The position numbers were made by a program, and so were the translations under genes. Below, piece after piece: positions 23,401 to 34,872 of a stretch of DNA of 64,000 nucleotides (position 1 is the first letter of the stretch; each line of letters begins with the position of its first letter). The notes beneath the pieces were generated by a model that was not told the DNA's origin, ran no database searches, and saw nothing but the letters and a program-made list of their open reading frames with translations. The DNA comes from Hermetia illucens (lineage: Eukaryota; Arthropoda; Insecta; Diptera; Stratiomyidae): contig NC_051849.1 of the NCBI RefSeq assembly GCF_905115235.1, forward strand, positions 188,793,786-188,857,785, written 5' to 3'.

Positions 23401-24690
23401 AATTGCGGCTTCTTACGGACGATATGAAGCAGCCATGGAGACTAGAAAAGATCCAAGTAGTCGCAGTTGTAATTTCAACGACGGAATAAGTCCGTAGAAG
23501 CTACATAAAGCGAAGAAGACGCTTGATCTAAGGACCGAGCTATATATGGTGATCTCCCACTCCCATACCATCTTGTCGTGGTAGAGAAGCTTGTAATAAT
23601 CTACTACTACACTACAGATGAAGATGAAAACAATGCATTGCCACTATCCAAGCGGTAACGAGTCACAGACTTCGAATCCACCCGCGACTTTAAGCAATCA
23701 GGTCGCAGCCGAGACACTAATTTTGGAGACCGCACCAGATTCATAGTCCCCCATGCAGAAATCGGTGGAAGAAATACTTTCCACTTCAGTCAGAAAGGAG
23801 AATGCAGCAACTCCTTAATGAGAGGAACTGGAAACCTCACGGCGGCTAACCTGCCGGTGAAACTGTTGTGTAATTCTTCCAGAAAACGGGAGAGGAAGGC
23901 TCGGCAAAAGAAAACTTCAGCCGCAAATGAGAGGAATCTACAGATTAATTCTTGTCGGTCAGAACCTTCTCTTCCGCCTCTACCAGAAAAAGGGTAAGAA
24001 AGGCAAGCTAGTGATGTGAACGCTGCTGGTTTCAACCAGGTATGTAAAAATGGAGCCAAGCGACCCTAACAGCTAACGCCGTGAACCTGGCAAGGCTCCA
24101 AGCCGGCGGCAGAGGAAAGCACTGCGGAACAAGATGAAGCACACTGGGAATGAAGACATAGACGTGGCTGCAGTGCCAGGTGCAGTAATGTCCAGAGAAA
24201 TCGGACACAAGAAAGCAGAATATCCAACAGAAGGTTGGGACAACCTGGTAGCCTCGGTGAAACCCACACTGAACGCAGCGAACTCTTCGGTCAACGGTAA
24301 TGTGCGCAATAAGCGTAAGATCAACACATCTGTGGTGAGTAATGCTTCATTGTGCGCTGCACTATGGCCTACATCAACATTTCCCGCGGCAACTAGGATC
24401 GGTGTGCCGAGAGGTGATCAAATCCGCGAGAGAGAACTCAACGAAATTAGTCCCCCATAAAATACAGACACGAAGGCGGGAATGAAAAGGACATATGCGC
24501 AAGGTACAGCTTCATTTCTGACTGCTGCCATGGAAATTTCCTCCAAGGATAGCAAAATGTTAGAGGGGCAGTTTACCATCCTCCGGGGTGCCGGTAGAAA
24601 AAATGCTGGAGCTTGGAACGAAGCCAAAATTTAACAATTTGGCTCTTTGCCAACAATCAAGGTTTCACGATGGGCTCCTCCAAAATATCT
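23400..24690. other. Unassigned repeat-like DNA with possible LINE ORF1 traces
   Basis: No gene is supported. The plus-strand frame at 24085-24460 is basic and Ala/Asn-rich (KAPSRRQRKALRNKMKHTGN near 24110) and could be the remains of a LINE ORF1 belonging to the RNase H-bearing LINE at 25165-26080. No zinc knuckle or other defining motif is visible, so I leave it unassigned. Confidence 0.3.
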
Positions 24691-25165
24691 TTGCGGACAT
24701 ATCATTGATAACGCTTCATAATGCTTCATTTCCAGAACTTCTGTTAGCTGCGGTTATTGTGGCATCCATCTCCCCCTTATAGGTGTTACGGAGAGCTGTG
24801 TGATGAATAGCATCAATATTCACTCTCATCTGATTGTCAGAGGGAATTGTAGGTGGTGTTTTATTTCGAGCCCTGAGCATTAGACAGTGATCTGAGTCTA
24901 TATTGGCCCCTCTATATGTTCTGACATTCATCAAGGCTGATTGGTGGGGCCGTTCAATCGGCACGTGATCAATTTGGTTGAAAGTGGTCCCGTCTGTAGA
25001 GGCCACGTATGCTTGTGGACCGCTTTCCGCGCAAACCAGCTACTTCCAACAACCATTTCATGCGATACTGCTAACTGAATAATGCCGAGTCCATTATCAT
25101 TGGTGTTTTTAAGTAAGCTATGAGAGCCTACCTTTTGCCTAAATACGGGCTCCGTCCGTACTTGA
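24690..25165 (-). mobile_element. RTE-I family LINE, endonuclease C-terminal fragment
   Basis: Minus strand: ASTDGTTFNQIDHVPIERPH (25005-24945), MNVRTYRGANIDSDHCLMLR, then NTYKGEMDATITAANRSSG. The catalytic-type SDH triad end of the endonuclease is kept. The fragment is cut at 25165, where a plus-strand RNase H LINE begins. Confidence 0.65.
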
Positions 25166-26080
25166 CTGTTATCTTGAAACGGAGAGAAAACTGGGACGAA
25201 CCAGAATGCATGTCAGGATATACTGTCGTCTTCTACACCCATGGCTCAAAGACAGGAAACGGTTCTGGAGCAGGAGTCTACCTCTCGAATAAAAACGAGA
25301 AGTGGGTTTTTCCTTTGGGACAATACACAACGGTCTTTCAGGCTGAAGTGTATGCGATCCTAAAGGCTGCAACCTGGATGATTGTCGAGCGGTTGAAGTG
25401 CCAGCGCATCGCAATCTGTAGCGATAGTCAAGCTGCATTGAGGGCGTTGAGTAGCACTTTGATCACTTCAAAAATCGTTTAGGAACGTAGAAACCGACTG
25501 AATTCTGTTTCTAGATTCAATACGGTGAATTTACTCCGGGTACCTAGTCATTGTGGTGTAGAGGGAAATGAAATCTCAGATGCTTTAGCAAAAGAGGCAG
25601 CAATTGGGGTGTCGGTAGCATTGACTGATGCTGCTATCACAAACTGGGAACAAGATTCCCATTATGACAGGGCGAAGCCTTAATGCTGCTAGACAGATCA
25701 AACTTTTCCTGCCAGAACCAAACATACTGCAAAGTTTATCCTGTCGAAAAGCAGGAAGACTTGCAGAGGTATTGTGGGCATTCTGACTGGCGATAATTCA
25801 CTAGTTGGACATATGTTTAGAATAGGAATTATTCAAGATGGTACATGTCCATCCTGTAATGAGGAAGCAGAATCCACGGAACATTTTCTATGTGAGTGCC
25901 CCACTTACGGACGCATCAAACATCAGATTTTTGGTTCTGATGTGCTCCAACTGCAGCGAATAGAATCACATACACTAACGAAAATCAGTCAAACCATCGA
26001 ATAAAACTCACAAAATCCATTGTATTTTGTTATTCAATCGAGAAGTGAAGTATAAATAAAACATACAGAGATAGCGACAT
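25165..26080 (+). mobile_element. LINE 3' part with RNase H and zinc-binding tail
   Basis: RNase H motifs are clear: TVVFYTHGSKTGNGSGAGVY (catalytic Asp replaced by His in this reading), FQAEVYAILKAA, IAICSDSQAALRAL, then LLRVPSHCGVEGNEISDALA (about 25530-25590). The C-terminus has CPSCNEEAESTEHFLCECPT (25849-25908), a CCHC-like zinc motif common to RNase H-bearing LINEs of the I/LOA/R1 group. It ends near 26004 with an A-rich 3' flank. Two or three frame breaks are present. The RT half is absent; a minus-strand RT fragment at 33010-34060 may be the same family. Confidence 0.65.
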
Positions 26081-26240
26081 TTTATCTACATTACTAGTCA
26101 ACATATTCAATCGGATAAATTCACACATTTTCATCATTTTCATTTTCTAATTAACTTAAATGTACGGACATCTCAATGTACGAAAACTCTTAAAAACGAA
26201 ACCTCAGAAATAAATAAAGAGAGAACACCACGAGTTCCTG

Positions 26241-27185
26241 TTATCTGCGTTTGTTTTGGTTGCCGCGGCGACGGTTTGCCGCGCGGTCTTTGTCGCCATG
26301 GCGGCCGCGACCCTGTTCTGAATTGTTTCGCGGAGTAGATTGTTGCGGCGATCGGAATGGGTTCGAAGACTGAGAATTATGTTTCATGTGCGACTGACCT
26401 TTCCCTCTGTCGTTTTTAAATGACCGATTTGCGCCTTCAGCCGATAGGGCATTTTTCAAGGCCTTGTCGAACATATTCATGTCGCCCCTGTTATCGAATT
26501 GACCAAACAGAAATTTCGCTCCGAGCTGTTCTAGGTCGTTCACCTTAAAACGGTCTCCTCCCTGTTGCATTCTGTCAGAATTTTTCTGATTTGGTGTGAA
26601 CCGTGGCTGCATATTTGCATCTTGTCGACCTCCACTCGAGCCACCTTGTCCACCCATCCTAAGGGAGTTGCTGGTGTCGGATTGAAAGCGCCGTTTTGTA
26701 TTGCGAGGCTCCTCACATCTCGGATGGCTGGAGACAGGCGAAGCATCCCCCGATAGCGAATTGCTGTCGATTCGTCGTCTTTTGCCTAGGTTTTGACTTC
26801 GCGGGCTTTGATTACGGTACCTGATAACCAGATCGCGGTTGAAAAGGCGGGTTCCAGCGAATAGCTCAAGGGCGTAAGGCACCGTGCACGTATGAACAAA
26901 TGTTACGAATCCGAACTGCCTGGGACGACCGTCCTTATCTTTGGGGATTCTCACCGATTCAACAGGACCAGACTGAAAACAATCAAACAATTTGTGAGTG
27001 ATACATATGACACAATGTAAAACTTTTATTCTTACCTGTATGAACAGCTCATACAACAATTCTTCTGTGGTGTGTTCATGAAGATTGGCGCAAAATAACG
27101 TTCTTAGATCTTCGTCGTCTGAATTTACGTCATCATCCTTCTGCTGAGGACTACAATCCGCTCGCGGTCGTTTTGCTATTTGCAT
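26241..27185 (-). CDS. RBM7: RBM7-like RNA-binding protein A (RRM)
   Basis: RBM7 is the RNA-binding subunit of the nuclear exosome targeting (NEXT) complex, which works with MTR4 and ZCCHC8. The gene has two exons: 27185-27036 (50 codons, MQIAKRP...ELFIQ) and 26972-26241, giving 293 residues. The RRM spans about residues 28-105, with RNP2 TLFCANL and RNP1 RQFGFVTF, and the signature FIQ/SGPVESVRIPKDKDGRPRQF matches RBM7 (AGPVxxVxIPKDKDGxPKQF). The C-terminus is basic and Arg/Gly/Asn-rich, ending GNQNKRR. The 63-bp intron (27035-26973) has GTAAGA and TTTTCAG borders; it is a multiple of three with no stop, so retention would insert 21 residues in the middle of the RRM. It is divergent from the neighbouring 27782 gene. 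A paralogue lies at 46846-47752. Confidence 0.87.
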   Translation of the reverse strand: MQIAKRPRADCSPQQKDDDVNSDDEDLRTLFCANLHEHTTEELLYELFIQVRIKVLHCVICITHKLFDCFQSGPVESVRIPKDKDGRPRQFGFVTFVHTCTVPYALELFAGTRLFNRDLVIRYRNQSPRSQNLGKRRRIDSNSLSGDASPVSSHPRCEEPRNTKRRFQSDTSNSLRMGGQGGSSGGRQDANMQPRFTPNQKNSDRMQQGGDRFKVNDLEQLGAKFLFGQFDNRGDMNMFDKALKNALSAEGANRSFKNDRGKGQSHMKHNSQSSNPFRSPQQSTPRNNSEQGRGRHGDKDRAANRRRGNQNKRR

Positions 27186-27781
27186 TGTTGGTCAATAAAA
27201 TCTCTATAGACGGAACGAAACGGATGAAACAAACTAAACTGAATAAAATCAACTTCTGAACTGATTCGTTCGCAGTAAATTTTTATTTTGACATAAATAA
27301 ATTAAGTCCCTTTGTAAAGATGGCGACCGTTGACATCTTTGTTTTGATAAAGAATATGTCAAAACGCAGTTTTAGTACAAACAGTACTAAACAGCTGTGA
27401 ACTCGATTAGAAATTTTCACAAACAGGTGGCGCAGTTTGTCAGCTATGAAATGCCAGTAAAACTGCTCATCGTCGCAGGGTTTACCTCAGATACTTTGAT
27501 ATATGGATTGCTCCAATCGTTGCTTCACCATCAAATTCACTGTCTATTTGGCAATTATCCCAAAAGAATAGATAACATTTCAAAACAACAACAATTTTAA
27601 GGCAATGCAATCAATAAATATACTAATGGTAACGGACTTTTCTGTTAACAGTTAACTCTTTGTTTTATAACTACCCAGTAGCGTCCCGTTTTACTAAAAT
27701 CAGATTTCTTTTAGTTCCATTGCGTAACTCTACACCGAAACAGCTTCCCAGATCCAGATATTCCCCAAAGCAAACGGCGTA
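27186..27781. promoter_or_regulatory. Shared upstream region between two divergent genes
   Basis: About 600 bases separate the RBM7-A start codon from the start of the plus-strand gene at 27782, so the two may share a bidirectional promoter. A 67-codon plus-strand frame at 27397-27600 has no recognisable similarity and no support as a gene. No TATA box is evident. Confidence 0.4.
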
Positions 27782-28548
27782 ATGGACGAAGAGGAAGAAG
27801 CCAAATTCCTGGAAAGCTCACTCAAAAGTTCGTAGTTACTTTTATGCACAACCCAATCAATTAGCAATAACTCCTTTCGTACTTCCCATATTACAAAAGC
27901 ATTAGGATTGTTTGAGGACGGAATGGATTTACAAGAAATGAGATCCATTCGAGACGTTGTTAACGAATCCCTGGAGGAATCGTCTTTGGCCTTTGAGGAT
28001 GAACTTCAAGCCGCATTGTTGGTAAGTTGTCTCCTGCGTTTTCTTTATAGTTCAACCAATTATGCTGCCGAGATGTTCTTCTTAGGAGAGTCAACAAATG
28101 GCCAATGAGAATCTACACAGGAGCTATGAAACGTAAGTGTTCAATCAAACCGAACTTGGCATCAATAAAAAAACTACTTTCAGGTCTTCCAACTGCAGCT
28201 CATCCTTTGAAAACTCTAATACCGTGCATGGAGCTATGGGAAGGTATGACAACGACAATCGAATCAAATGCTTTTAAAAGGCCGTGTATTTATGGTTCCA
28301 GATTTTCTACACCGCCAAGCAGTCCTGATTGTCCACGTCTGTTGAAAGTAGTTGCTGAAGTCCATTCTGGTTGGAAAGAAACATCTTTGCAGGATGGAGG
28401 GCAAGCATCCGGTGAAGATATTGAGAACAAAACGGAAAGTAATATTAAACCTAGAATGAAAGATACTCTGTTAAAGGGCCGAAATGTGGCTCTGAAAAAT
28501 GCTGATGACATTTATTCTGCTTTAGATATTGATGATGCAAAGTTGTAA
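27782..28548 (+). CDS. Small acidic protein with ubiquitin-interacting-like motif, five exons, unrecognised
   Basis: I do not recognise the family. Consistent splicing gives 171 residues from exons 27782-27827, 27906-28021, 28086-28132, 28184-28243 and 28302-28548. Three introns have GTAAGT, GTAAGT and GTATGA donors with TAG/CAG acceptors; the first uses a weak GTTCGT donor. The frame is kept through every junction (AAA A|GA, TTG|GAG, AC|G, AG|A), which is strong support. The N-terminus is acidic (MDEEEEAKFLESSL) and is followed by FEDELQAALLESQQM. That segment fits the ubiquitin-interacting motif pattern: acidic run, hydrophobic, Ala, then Ser. The C-terminus has FSTPPSSPDC, a likely proline-directed phosphorylation cluster, and ends DDIYSALDIDDAKL. 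No signal peptide or membrane segment is present. A polyadenylation signal AATAAA is at 28581-28586. The first exon junction is the least certain. Confidence 0.7.
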
Positions 28549-28580
28549 TTCCTGTTATTGTGATAATATGTTAGATTGCC

Positions 28581-28586
28581 AATAAA
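28581..28586 (+). terminator. Polyadenylation signal
   Basis: AATAAA 33 bases after the stop codon of the five-exon gene at 27782-28548, followed by a T/G-rich stretch. It is well placed to end that transcript. Confidence 0.6.
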
Positions 28587-28879
28587 GTTTGTTTGTTTAT
28601 TAGACGCATGCTGTATTTATGTAATCCCATATTTCCATTGTCTCACCCCAGCACGTATAGTTTAAAACTGTATACATTTGAGTCAACGCATACTGCAATG
28701 TTCTTCTGGTATTCCAGTAGAAAAAGTGAAAAATGTCCCTTCTTGAAGGGGGAGGCCACATTAGAAGGTCTTTTTCACGTGAGGTTACTTTAGCGGGAAG
28801 ACTTATTCAGAATTCAATCAAATTTAGACATTCTATTAGCCATATTGGTGGTCAACGAGTAGTATCGGTGCCAAGACGA

Positions 28880-30080
28880 AACATTGAACACCAACCGCTC
28901 TACTACCAAATCCTATCTCTACATCCACGTGGTGACCGCTGGCAACCCTTTCTTAACGAAAAGCTGCAGACGGAGAAGAATGAAGGCGAGTCTCCCGCAT
29001 CTACAACCTGGACAAATTGTACCAACTGGTCCTCCAGGTTTGGGTTGGGTAGAGCTGAGAACACTACGCGGAAAACAAACTATTACAAACCCAAAAAAAG
29101 GAGCCTCGGACTGGACTGACTACTTAACGACGAACCCGACAACGACAACGGAATAACGATTTGCGCATTTTGTCATGGAACGTGCGCTCCCTGTACAGAG
29201 ATGATAGCCGATACCCTGTTCCAATATAGGGCTGATATAACAGCGGTTCTTAGTCAGCTAAAAAATGAAACCTGCTGTTATCGGCTTTGAAAACATAAGC
29301 GAACGGCTATGCACTCTGCATTTGCGGGAAAAATTTAAAAATATAAGCCTCTTTAACTTTCACGCCCCTACAGAGGAGACTGCAAAGTCGGAGAAGGATA
29401 CTTTCTACGAGGCAGTAGAACGAACCCCCGAAGCCTGATGATATCTAAATGATACTTGGGAGGGACCCGTATTGGGGCGATACGTCCGCTCCCATAGCTT
29501 ACATGAAAATATAAATGATAACGGACTGCGGATCATTCAATTAACAGTGTCGCACAAAATGGTTGTTGGAAGTACCCGGTTTGCACGGAAAGGGGTCCAC
29601 AAACAAACGTGGGCCTCTCCAGACGGGGCCACTTTCAACCAAATTGACCACGTGTTGATCGAACGCCGCCACCTCTCAACTTTGATGAATGTCAGAACTT
29701 ATAGGGGGCCAATGTAGACTCGGATCACTATCTCGTTGGCATGGTTCTCCGAGCTCGAAAACAACACCACCCAGGGAGAGTTAACACTGAAGTCATCCAC
29801 AACACATCCCTCCGCAACACCTATAAGGGGAAATAGGTGCAGCAGTTATAGAGATACCACGTTGCTGAGTACCGCTCCGCTATCTTGCTAGGCCAGATAG
29901 CCCAGGCAATCAGCAACATATCAAATTTTCTCTCTCTGCGGCAAGCGATGGAAAAATTGTTGGAAAATGGACATCAGTTGCACCATCTTCTTATCGATTT
30001 CAAGGACGCCTCTGATAGCATGGCCAAGGTAAAACTATACACGGCCATGAGAGAATTCGGTATTGCGATCCGTAACTGGA
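28880..30080 (+). mobile_element. RTE-I family LINE, copy C, with large internal deletion
   Basis: This copy keeps the start of the endonuclease, which copy A lacks: a decayed DLRILSWNVRSLYR and ADTLFQYRADITAVL-like segment (29155-29250). Next come MKPAVIGFENISERLCTLHL, THE DHV-LIERRHLS end of the endonuclease (29600-29680) and NTYKG. At about 29838 it jumps straight to the RT region (SSYRDTTLLS), then to a short FKDASDSMAKVKLYTAMREF (29998-30060), and stops near 30070. The jump removes the linker, so it is an internally deleted, non-autonomous derivative. Confidence 0.65.
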
Positions 30081-30194
30081 GTTCTCCAAGTGCGGAACGT
30101 GTAGCGACTCCAATTTTTATCTGAAATCAAATAGCTTTCAACTTTGCTTCACTAACTTATTTTCTAAGTATATGAACCTCAATGCAGTTGGAAA

Positions 30195-30245
30195 TAATCG
30201 AGCCGACTCCGCTTGTGAACGGGACAAAGGCTGAAGAAAAAGAAT
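30195..30245 (+). mobile_element. BovB-type RTE, extreme 3' end scrap
   Basis: About 45 bases nearly identical to the end of the 9541-10085 element (in inverse orientation), including GTGAACGGGACAAAGGCTGA and the AAGAAAAAG tail. It lies downstream of RTE-I copy C. Confidence 0.55.
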
Positions 30246-30249
30246 GCAG

Positions 30250-31970
30250 TTGAAAATAATCAAAATCAAAAATTTTGCAGTTGTTAAAAGAAATATTTCG
30301 ATTTTCAGCATTTTTTTTCAATAATTACGCAAAAAAGGCACCCTTGTGTTGTGTTTTCATACCAAATGTAAGTTCATGTTTTCATACCAAATGTAAGGTC
30401 ACATTCTTGGTAATTTTGTAAAGAATCATGCCTTCGAATTTCATAATGATCGATTTATTACTTTTTAAGCTAAAATTCCCAGCCGTCGTTTTGAGAAAAA
30501 CGCGTTTGAAAAATTCCCTTCCGGATAGGAGGACATTTACCTTTCTTAATAACGAACAAAATACATTTACAACAAATACAAATGCACTTGTAGCGCAGCG
30601 GGGTTAACAACATTTATTTCGAATGTTGTTAATCCGATTGACAGTGGCCACCATCGGTGTTCTCCGTGGCAGAGCAGGCCATGATAAAATCCCAAACTTC
30701 AAAAAAATATAAGTAGATTGTTTTTTGAAAGTCAGTGCAGAATTGGAGTTGTACAGATGGACATCTATTCCTATTATTCTTTAATTTAAGCATGAAGATT
30801 AATTTGTATTTTCATCTGTTTAAGTTTTAAAAATATAAAAAGATTTTAAAGAAGAAGTCTAGCGATTTCTTTAGTCGTGACCCCAATAAAATTTGAATGA
30901 AAAGCTGTTCTGAGAAGCATTTCAGATCGTTATCAATCATTCCCGCATTTCTTTAGTGTGCCATTTTCAATCTGAATTTACCTTGAAACGGATTTTGCAT
31001 CGACTTTCTATCAGTTTTGATGGTTATAACCGATTAGAAGTACATAATTCTGCGACTTATTGAAAGTAGAAGAACGTTCTCGGGGAAAAGAAAAAAAACG
31101 AGAGTCTGGACGGGCTCTTCAAAGGTGGTTTTAGGGGCGATTTGCTGTCATAATTTTCATTATTTCACACGAACACTTCTCATCGCACCAAACGAAAAAG
31201 AAATTAGTTCTAGTGATTTCTTTACACTCGTACAATGGACTGACGCCAAGTATTTATAAATACACTATTTACATACCAGATTTCATAAGGACATAAAGCG
31301 GCTACTTCCTGAGCAGTGGAACCTGAGCCTGTAGCAAATAATCGCTCGCTTCTACCCCTATAAAATCTAAAGGGCCCCGAATGTCGTTTTAAAATTTCTG
31401 GGCCTTATTCTGAGATAGCTAGGTTAACGATCTACGCAATAAAAAAAATTCTGACTCTGAATTATTCAAATACGTATAGTAGTGTGTGTGTATCAGCTGG
31501 TCTCAGTGGAACTAAATGATAACTGCGGTATCTGAAAAATGAGACCAGAAACTGAAGGAAGCTCCCAATGACGTGTAGAAGCCAACACAACTGAAGAAGA
31601 GAGGTAATAACGGAAAATGCTTCAAAAATATTCAAATCAAAAGGTAACAGCTAGGAAATCCGGCGTTACCTATGTTAGTACGGTCAAAGATATTAGGCTG
31701 TCTTATCTACCCAAGACATCCGGAGCTAATATGCACTCATGAGGAACAATCGAGAACCTTACTGTCGAGCGTATGTACTAGGAATGGAGTGAAAGTCTGT
31801 GCTCAACAGTCCAGCTCTTAAACTAGTGGACTGTGCAATGCAGGATGCAGATATACCAGGAACATACATATATGGTAAAAATCCTCCCTCCCAAAGCCAC
31901 ATCAAAGAAAAAGGGAGGAGCTTTAAATAGCATGATTCAACAAAATGAGGATCACTACCCACACCGATGG
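30250..31970. other. AT-rich gene-free stretch
   Basis: No coding gene is seen. A 25-bp unit is repeated in tandem at 30353-30377 and 30378-30402 (each begins GTTTTCATACCAAATGTAAG). The remainder is AT-rich and unassigned. A short frame near 31690-31740 (YPRHPELICTHEEQS) may be transposon debris. Confidence 0.45.
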
Positions 31971-31974
31971 AGAA

Positions 31975-32990
31975 TTGTTAGATCATCAACAGCGCAACAA
32001 CCGGTGTCCGGTCTAGGCCTACCTTTTTAAGGAATTCCAGAAGAATTCCATAAATATTGTCCTTATAGACTTTCCGGGCTGAATCATCCTTACCCATACG
32101 GATTAGGTGACCCGCCCGCCGCAACCTGTTGAGCCGGATTTTATCTACAACCAGACAGCCGTGGTATCGCCTATAGACTCCATCATTATAGAGGCTGCAA
32201 ACTCGTCGATCCTCATGTAAGAAGCCCAAAATTCTTCAGAGTGTTCTTCTCTCGAACGCGGCCAAGAGTTCTCAAATTTTCTTGTTAAGAACCCAGGTCT
32301 ACGCGGAATATACTTATAAGGACTGACAAAATCATAGTCTTGTACAGTAAGAGTTTTGACTCTATGGTGAGACGTTTCGAGTGAAACAGTTTTTGTAAGC
32401 TGAAATAGGCTCTGTTGGCTCCAAACAATCGTGCGCGGATTTCATTATCGTAGCTGTTATCGTTTATGATTTTCGACTTTAGATAGGAGAAATTTTCAAC
32501 GGTCTCAAAGTTGTAGTCTCCTATCTTTATTATTCTTGTTTGACCAGCGCAATTTGATGTTGTTCGTTCTTTGGTATTTGGCGTTGACGTTGCCACCATA
32601 TACTTCGTCTCATCCTCATTAATATGCAGCCCAAGCTTTCGCGCTGCCTGCTCGATCTGGATGAAGGTAGACTGTACACCTCGGGTTGTTCTTCCCAGCA
32701 GTTGAGTGGACTTGGAGAGGATGATCATGGTCAGCCTAGTAAGCCTTATCAATTTCATCGGGATACCGAATTCTCTCATGGCGTGTACAGTTTTACCCTG
32801 GCTATGTTATCATAAGCTGCCCATCTGGGGAGGCCCACGTATGTTTTTGGACCGCTTCCGTTCATTGTCCGTTATCATTGGTATTCCTATGTAAGCTATG
32901 GGAGCCGATGTACTCCGTCCCTACTTGACTGTTGAAATCTTCAAGTATGATTTTGATATCATTGATTGGTCATTTGATTGGTCGCTGGAG
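31975..32990 (-). mobile_element. RTE-I family LINE, copy D, internally deleted
   Basis: Minus strand from 32990: a scrap of endonuclease (VRTDDTRFR-like segment with AxVLGDFN replaced), then a jump to the RT region MREFGIPMKLIRLTRLTMII (32779-32720), a second jump past the palm to LGRTTRGVQSTFIQIEQAAR, then NFETVENFSYLKSKIINDNS, YFSLQKLFHSKRLTIESKLL, LLYKTMILSVL, and IRLNRLRRAGHLIRM near 32140. The catalytic YADD region is deleted. Confidence 0.6.
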
Positions 32991-33009
32991 ACAACTAAGA
33001 ACAAAGAGT

Positions 33010-34060
33010 GCCACATCAACTTTAGATTCGGTAATATCCCGATGCACTAGATGGAAAAAGCATGCTTCTAAGGTTATATTCGAGTCGCAGACAGGGCTCA
33101 TTTCAGAAAAGGAGGATGCTACTCATTATTGGCCTTACTCTTGCAATGTATATCCAAAGTAGTATCTTCGGGGTGCGATCCTATTTTTTCCATTCTATGG
33201 AACTGCAAATCATCAGAGTCCTCGTAACTTTCCGACAAGTGTTTCCAACATGGGTCTTCTAGAGTATTTTTTTGTCTAGCGTAATTCCCAAATATTTGAC
33301 CTCTGTTTCTCGTTTCACCTCCATGCCATGTAACTATGACTCGCAGATGATCAAGCTTACGCTTCCTAGTGAATGGTTCTATGGTGGTTTTGGCTGGATT
33401 GATACGCAGCCCCGCCTTCTTGCACCAGGCACTAGTAACCCTTAATCCACTTTGGATTCTATCACTTGGGTGCGAATCAGGGTATCTTGTATCTTGTGCG
33501 CGATGTGTTGTCGAATGCTCCTTCGATATCTAAAAGCACACACAGTGCTATTTCCCTTGTTTCTATGGTATTTACATGTAAAATATCCATCAACTGATAC
33601 AGAGCAGTTTCGATTGACCATCTTACCCGGTAAGCGTGTTGAGACTGATTTAGGGGATTAGGTATTAGAACGTTAGTTCTAATATAGTTGGCTATGACAT
33701 TCTTCACGGTTTTGAGTACGAAAGATGTTAGGCAAATTGTTCTGAAAGAATTAGGGTGAAAAGGATCCTTTTTACTCACTTTCCGAATAAAGACCACTTG
33801 TGTCCGCTTCCATGCCCTTGGTATATATCCCAGGATTATGCTGTCCCTCACCACCCTTAGAATAGACTCTAAGATCAATTCTAGGCCTCTCTGGAGTAGT
33901 GCCGGAAAGAAGCCATCTACGCTGGGTGCCTTCAGTAGTTTCACTGCCCACCTTACCCTAGCTTTCGAGCATACTTCTTTTGTTAGTTTCCAGTTCTCCT
34001 TTCTTCCCCTGTTATTCCTTGTTGGGTGTCAGGCAGAATGTTATGGTCTCTCGCCGATGA
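33010..34060 (-). mobile_element. Non-LTR reverse transcriptase fragment (I/LOA/R1 group)
   Basis: The minus-strand frame 33944-33477 has [74 protein letters not shown] and ALCVLLDIEGAFDNTS, the ordered RT fingers-to-palm motifs. The second half (33440-33010) is in broken frames (KKAGLRINPAKTTIEPFTR) and lacks a clear YADD. It may be the RT half of the family whose RNase H half is at 25165. Confidence 0.6.
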
Positions 34061-34767
34061 AATATAGGAGCTAACTCTGAATACAATAGAAGGACGAGAT
34101 CAAGTGAATGTACTGGCCTTCTCATTAGTTAGTCATTAGCTTCCAAACTAATAGGAGATGATGGGATTTTAATGAAACTGGGAATAATGGGAAAATTTTA
34201 CGAACCAAAAAGCCACTCTTCAACGGAAAAGAAGTGGTTCGGCGGCCTGCAGAGGAAAGGTTAATAACGGTATTACTAATTTTCTAAAAGTTCTTCACAA
34301 GGATCATTGCGGAGAGGTTTACTTTCATAGATGATTGTAGGGCAAGGGATTAGAAACAGAAAAAGTTTGTGTAGTTTCTTCGGGAGAAGGCATCATTGTA
34401 ACACTGAAAGATTTCGGAAATTTGGAGTTTGGAGATTTTACAAATTTTTCCAATAATTGAAAGTCAAGCAGCTACTTGGAGACAGCATCCATCAAGAAGC
34501 TCAACATTAAGCACTCCAGAAGCGAGTTAGGTTTTCTTGGTACTAGTCAAGCAGGTTGGACCTGAAGTCGGGCGAAACTACTCAAACATTTAACATAGAA
34601 TACACTCCTATAAGGACCCTTACAATCCTAAAATCTATCATTACTTCACTAGCATATATCTTAAAAATCTCTATATTGTATGTTTCTTGACTCTGCATTG
34701 CAGAGAATAAACTAGGTTCGTGATGACCTTGCACTTGAAAAGGCATATGTACATTTGCAATCAATGA
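34061..34767. other. Gene-free stretch
   Basis: No gene and no recognisable transposon; moderately AT-rich. The 66-codon minus-strand frame at 34582-34782 has no support. Confidence 0.4.
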
Positions 34768-34773
34768 TTTATT
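34768..34773 (-). terminator. Polyadenylation signal of the secreted peptide gene
   Basis: Minus-strand AATAAA about 100 bases past the stop codon of the 60-residue peptide gene. Confidence 0.55.
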
Positions 34774-34872
34774 TTTAACCAATCATATTTTTGTCATAAA
34801 TTTGTTTTTGTATTTTTGTCAGCTTCACAAAGATCATACTACCAGGCAGGAAGGACATTCAGTACCAAAACA

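Noticed and set aside
24134-24460. 108-codon frame near 24.3 kb
   Set aside because: Probably debris of a LINE ORF1; no defining motif, so not called as a gene.
27397-27600. 67-codon plus-strand frame between the divergent genes
   Set aside because: No recognisable similarity and no support for a promoter or intron structure; kept only as a note.
28290-28511. Minus-strand 73-codon frame over the UIM-like gene
   Set aside because: Shadow of the last exon of the plus-strand gene.
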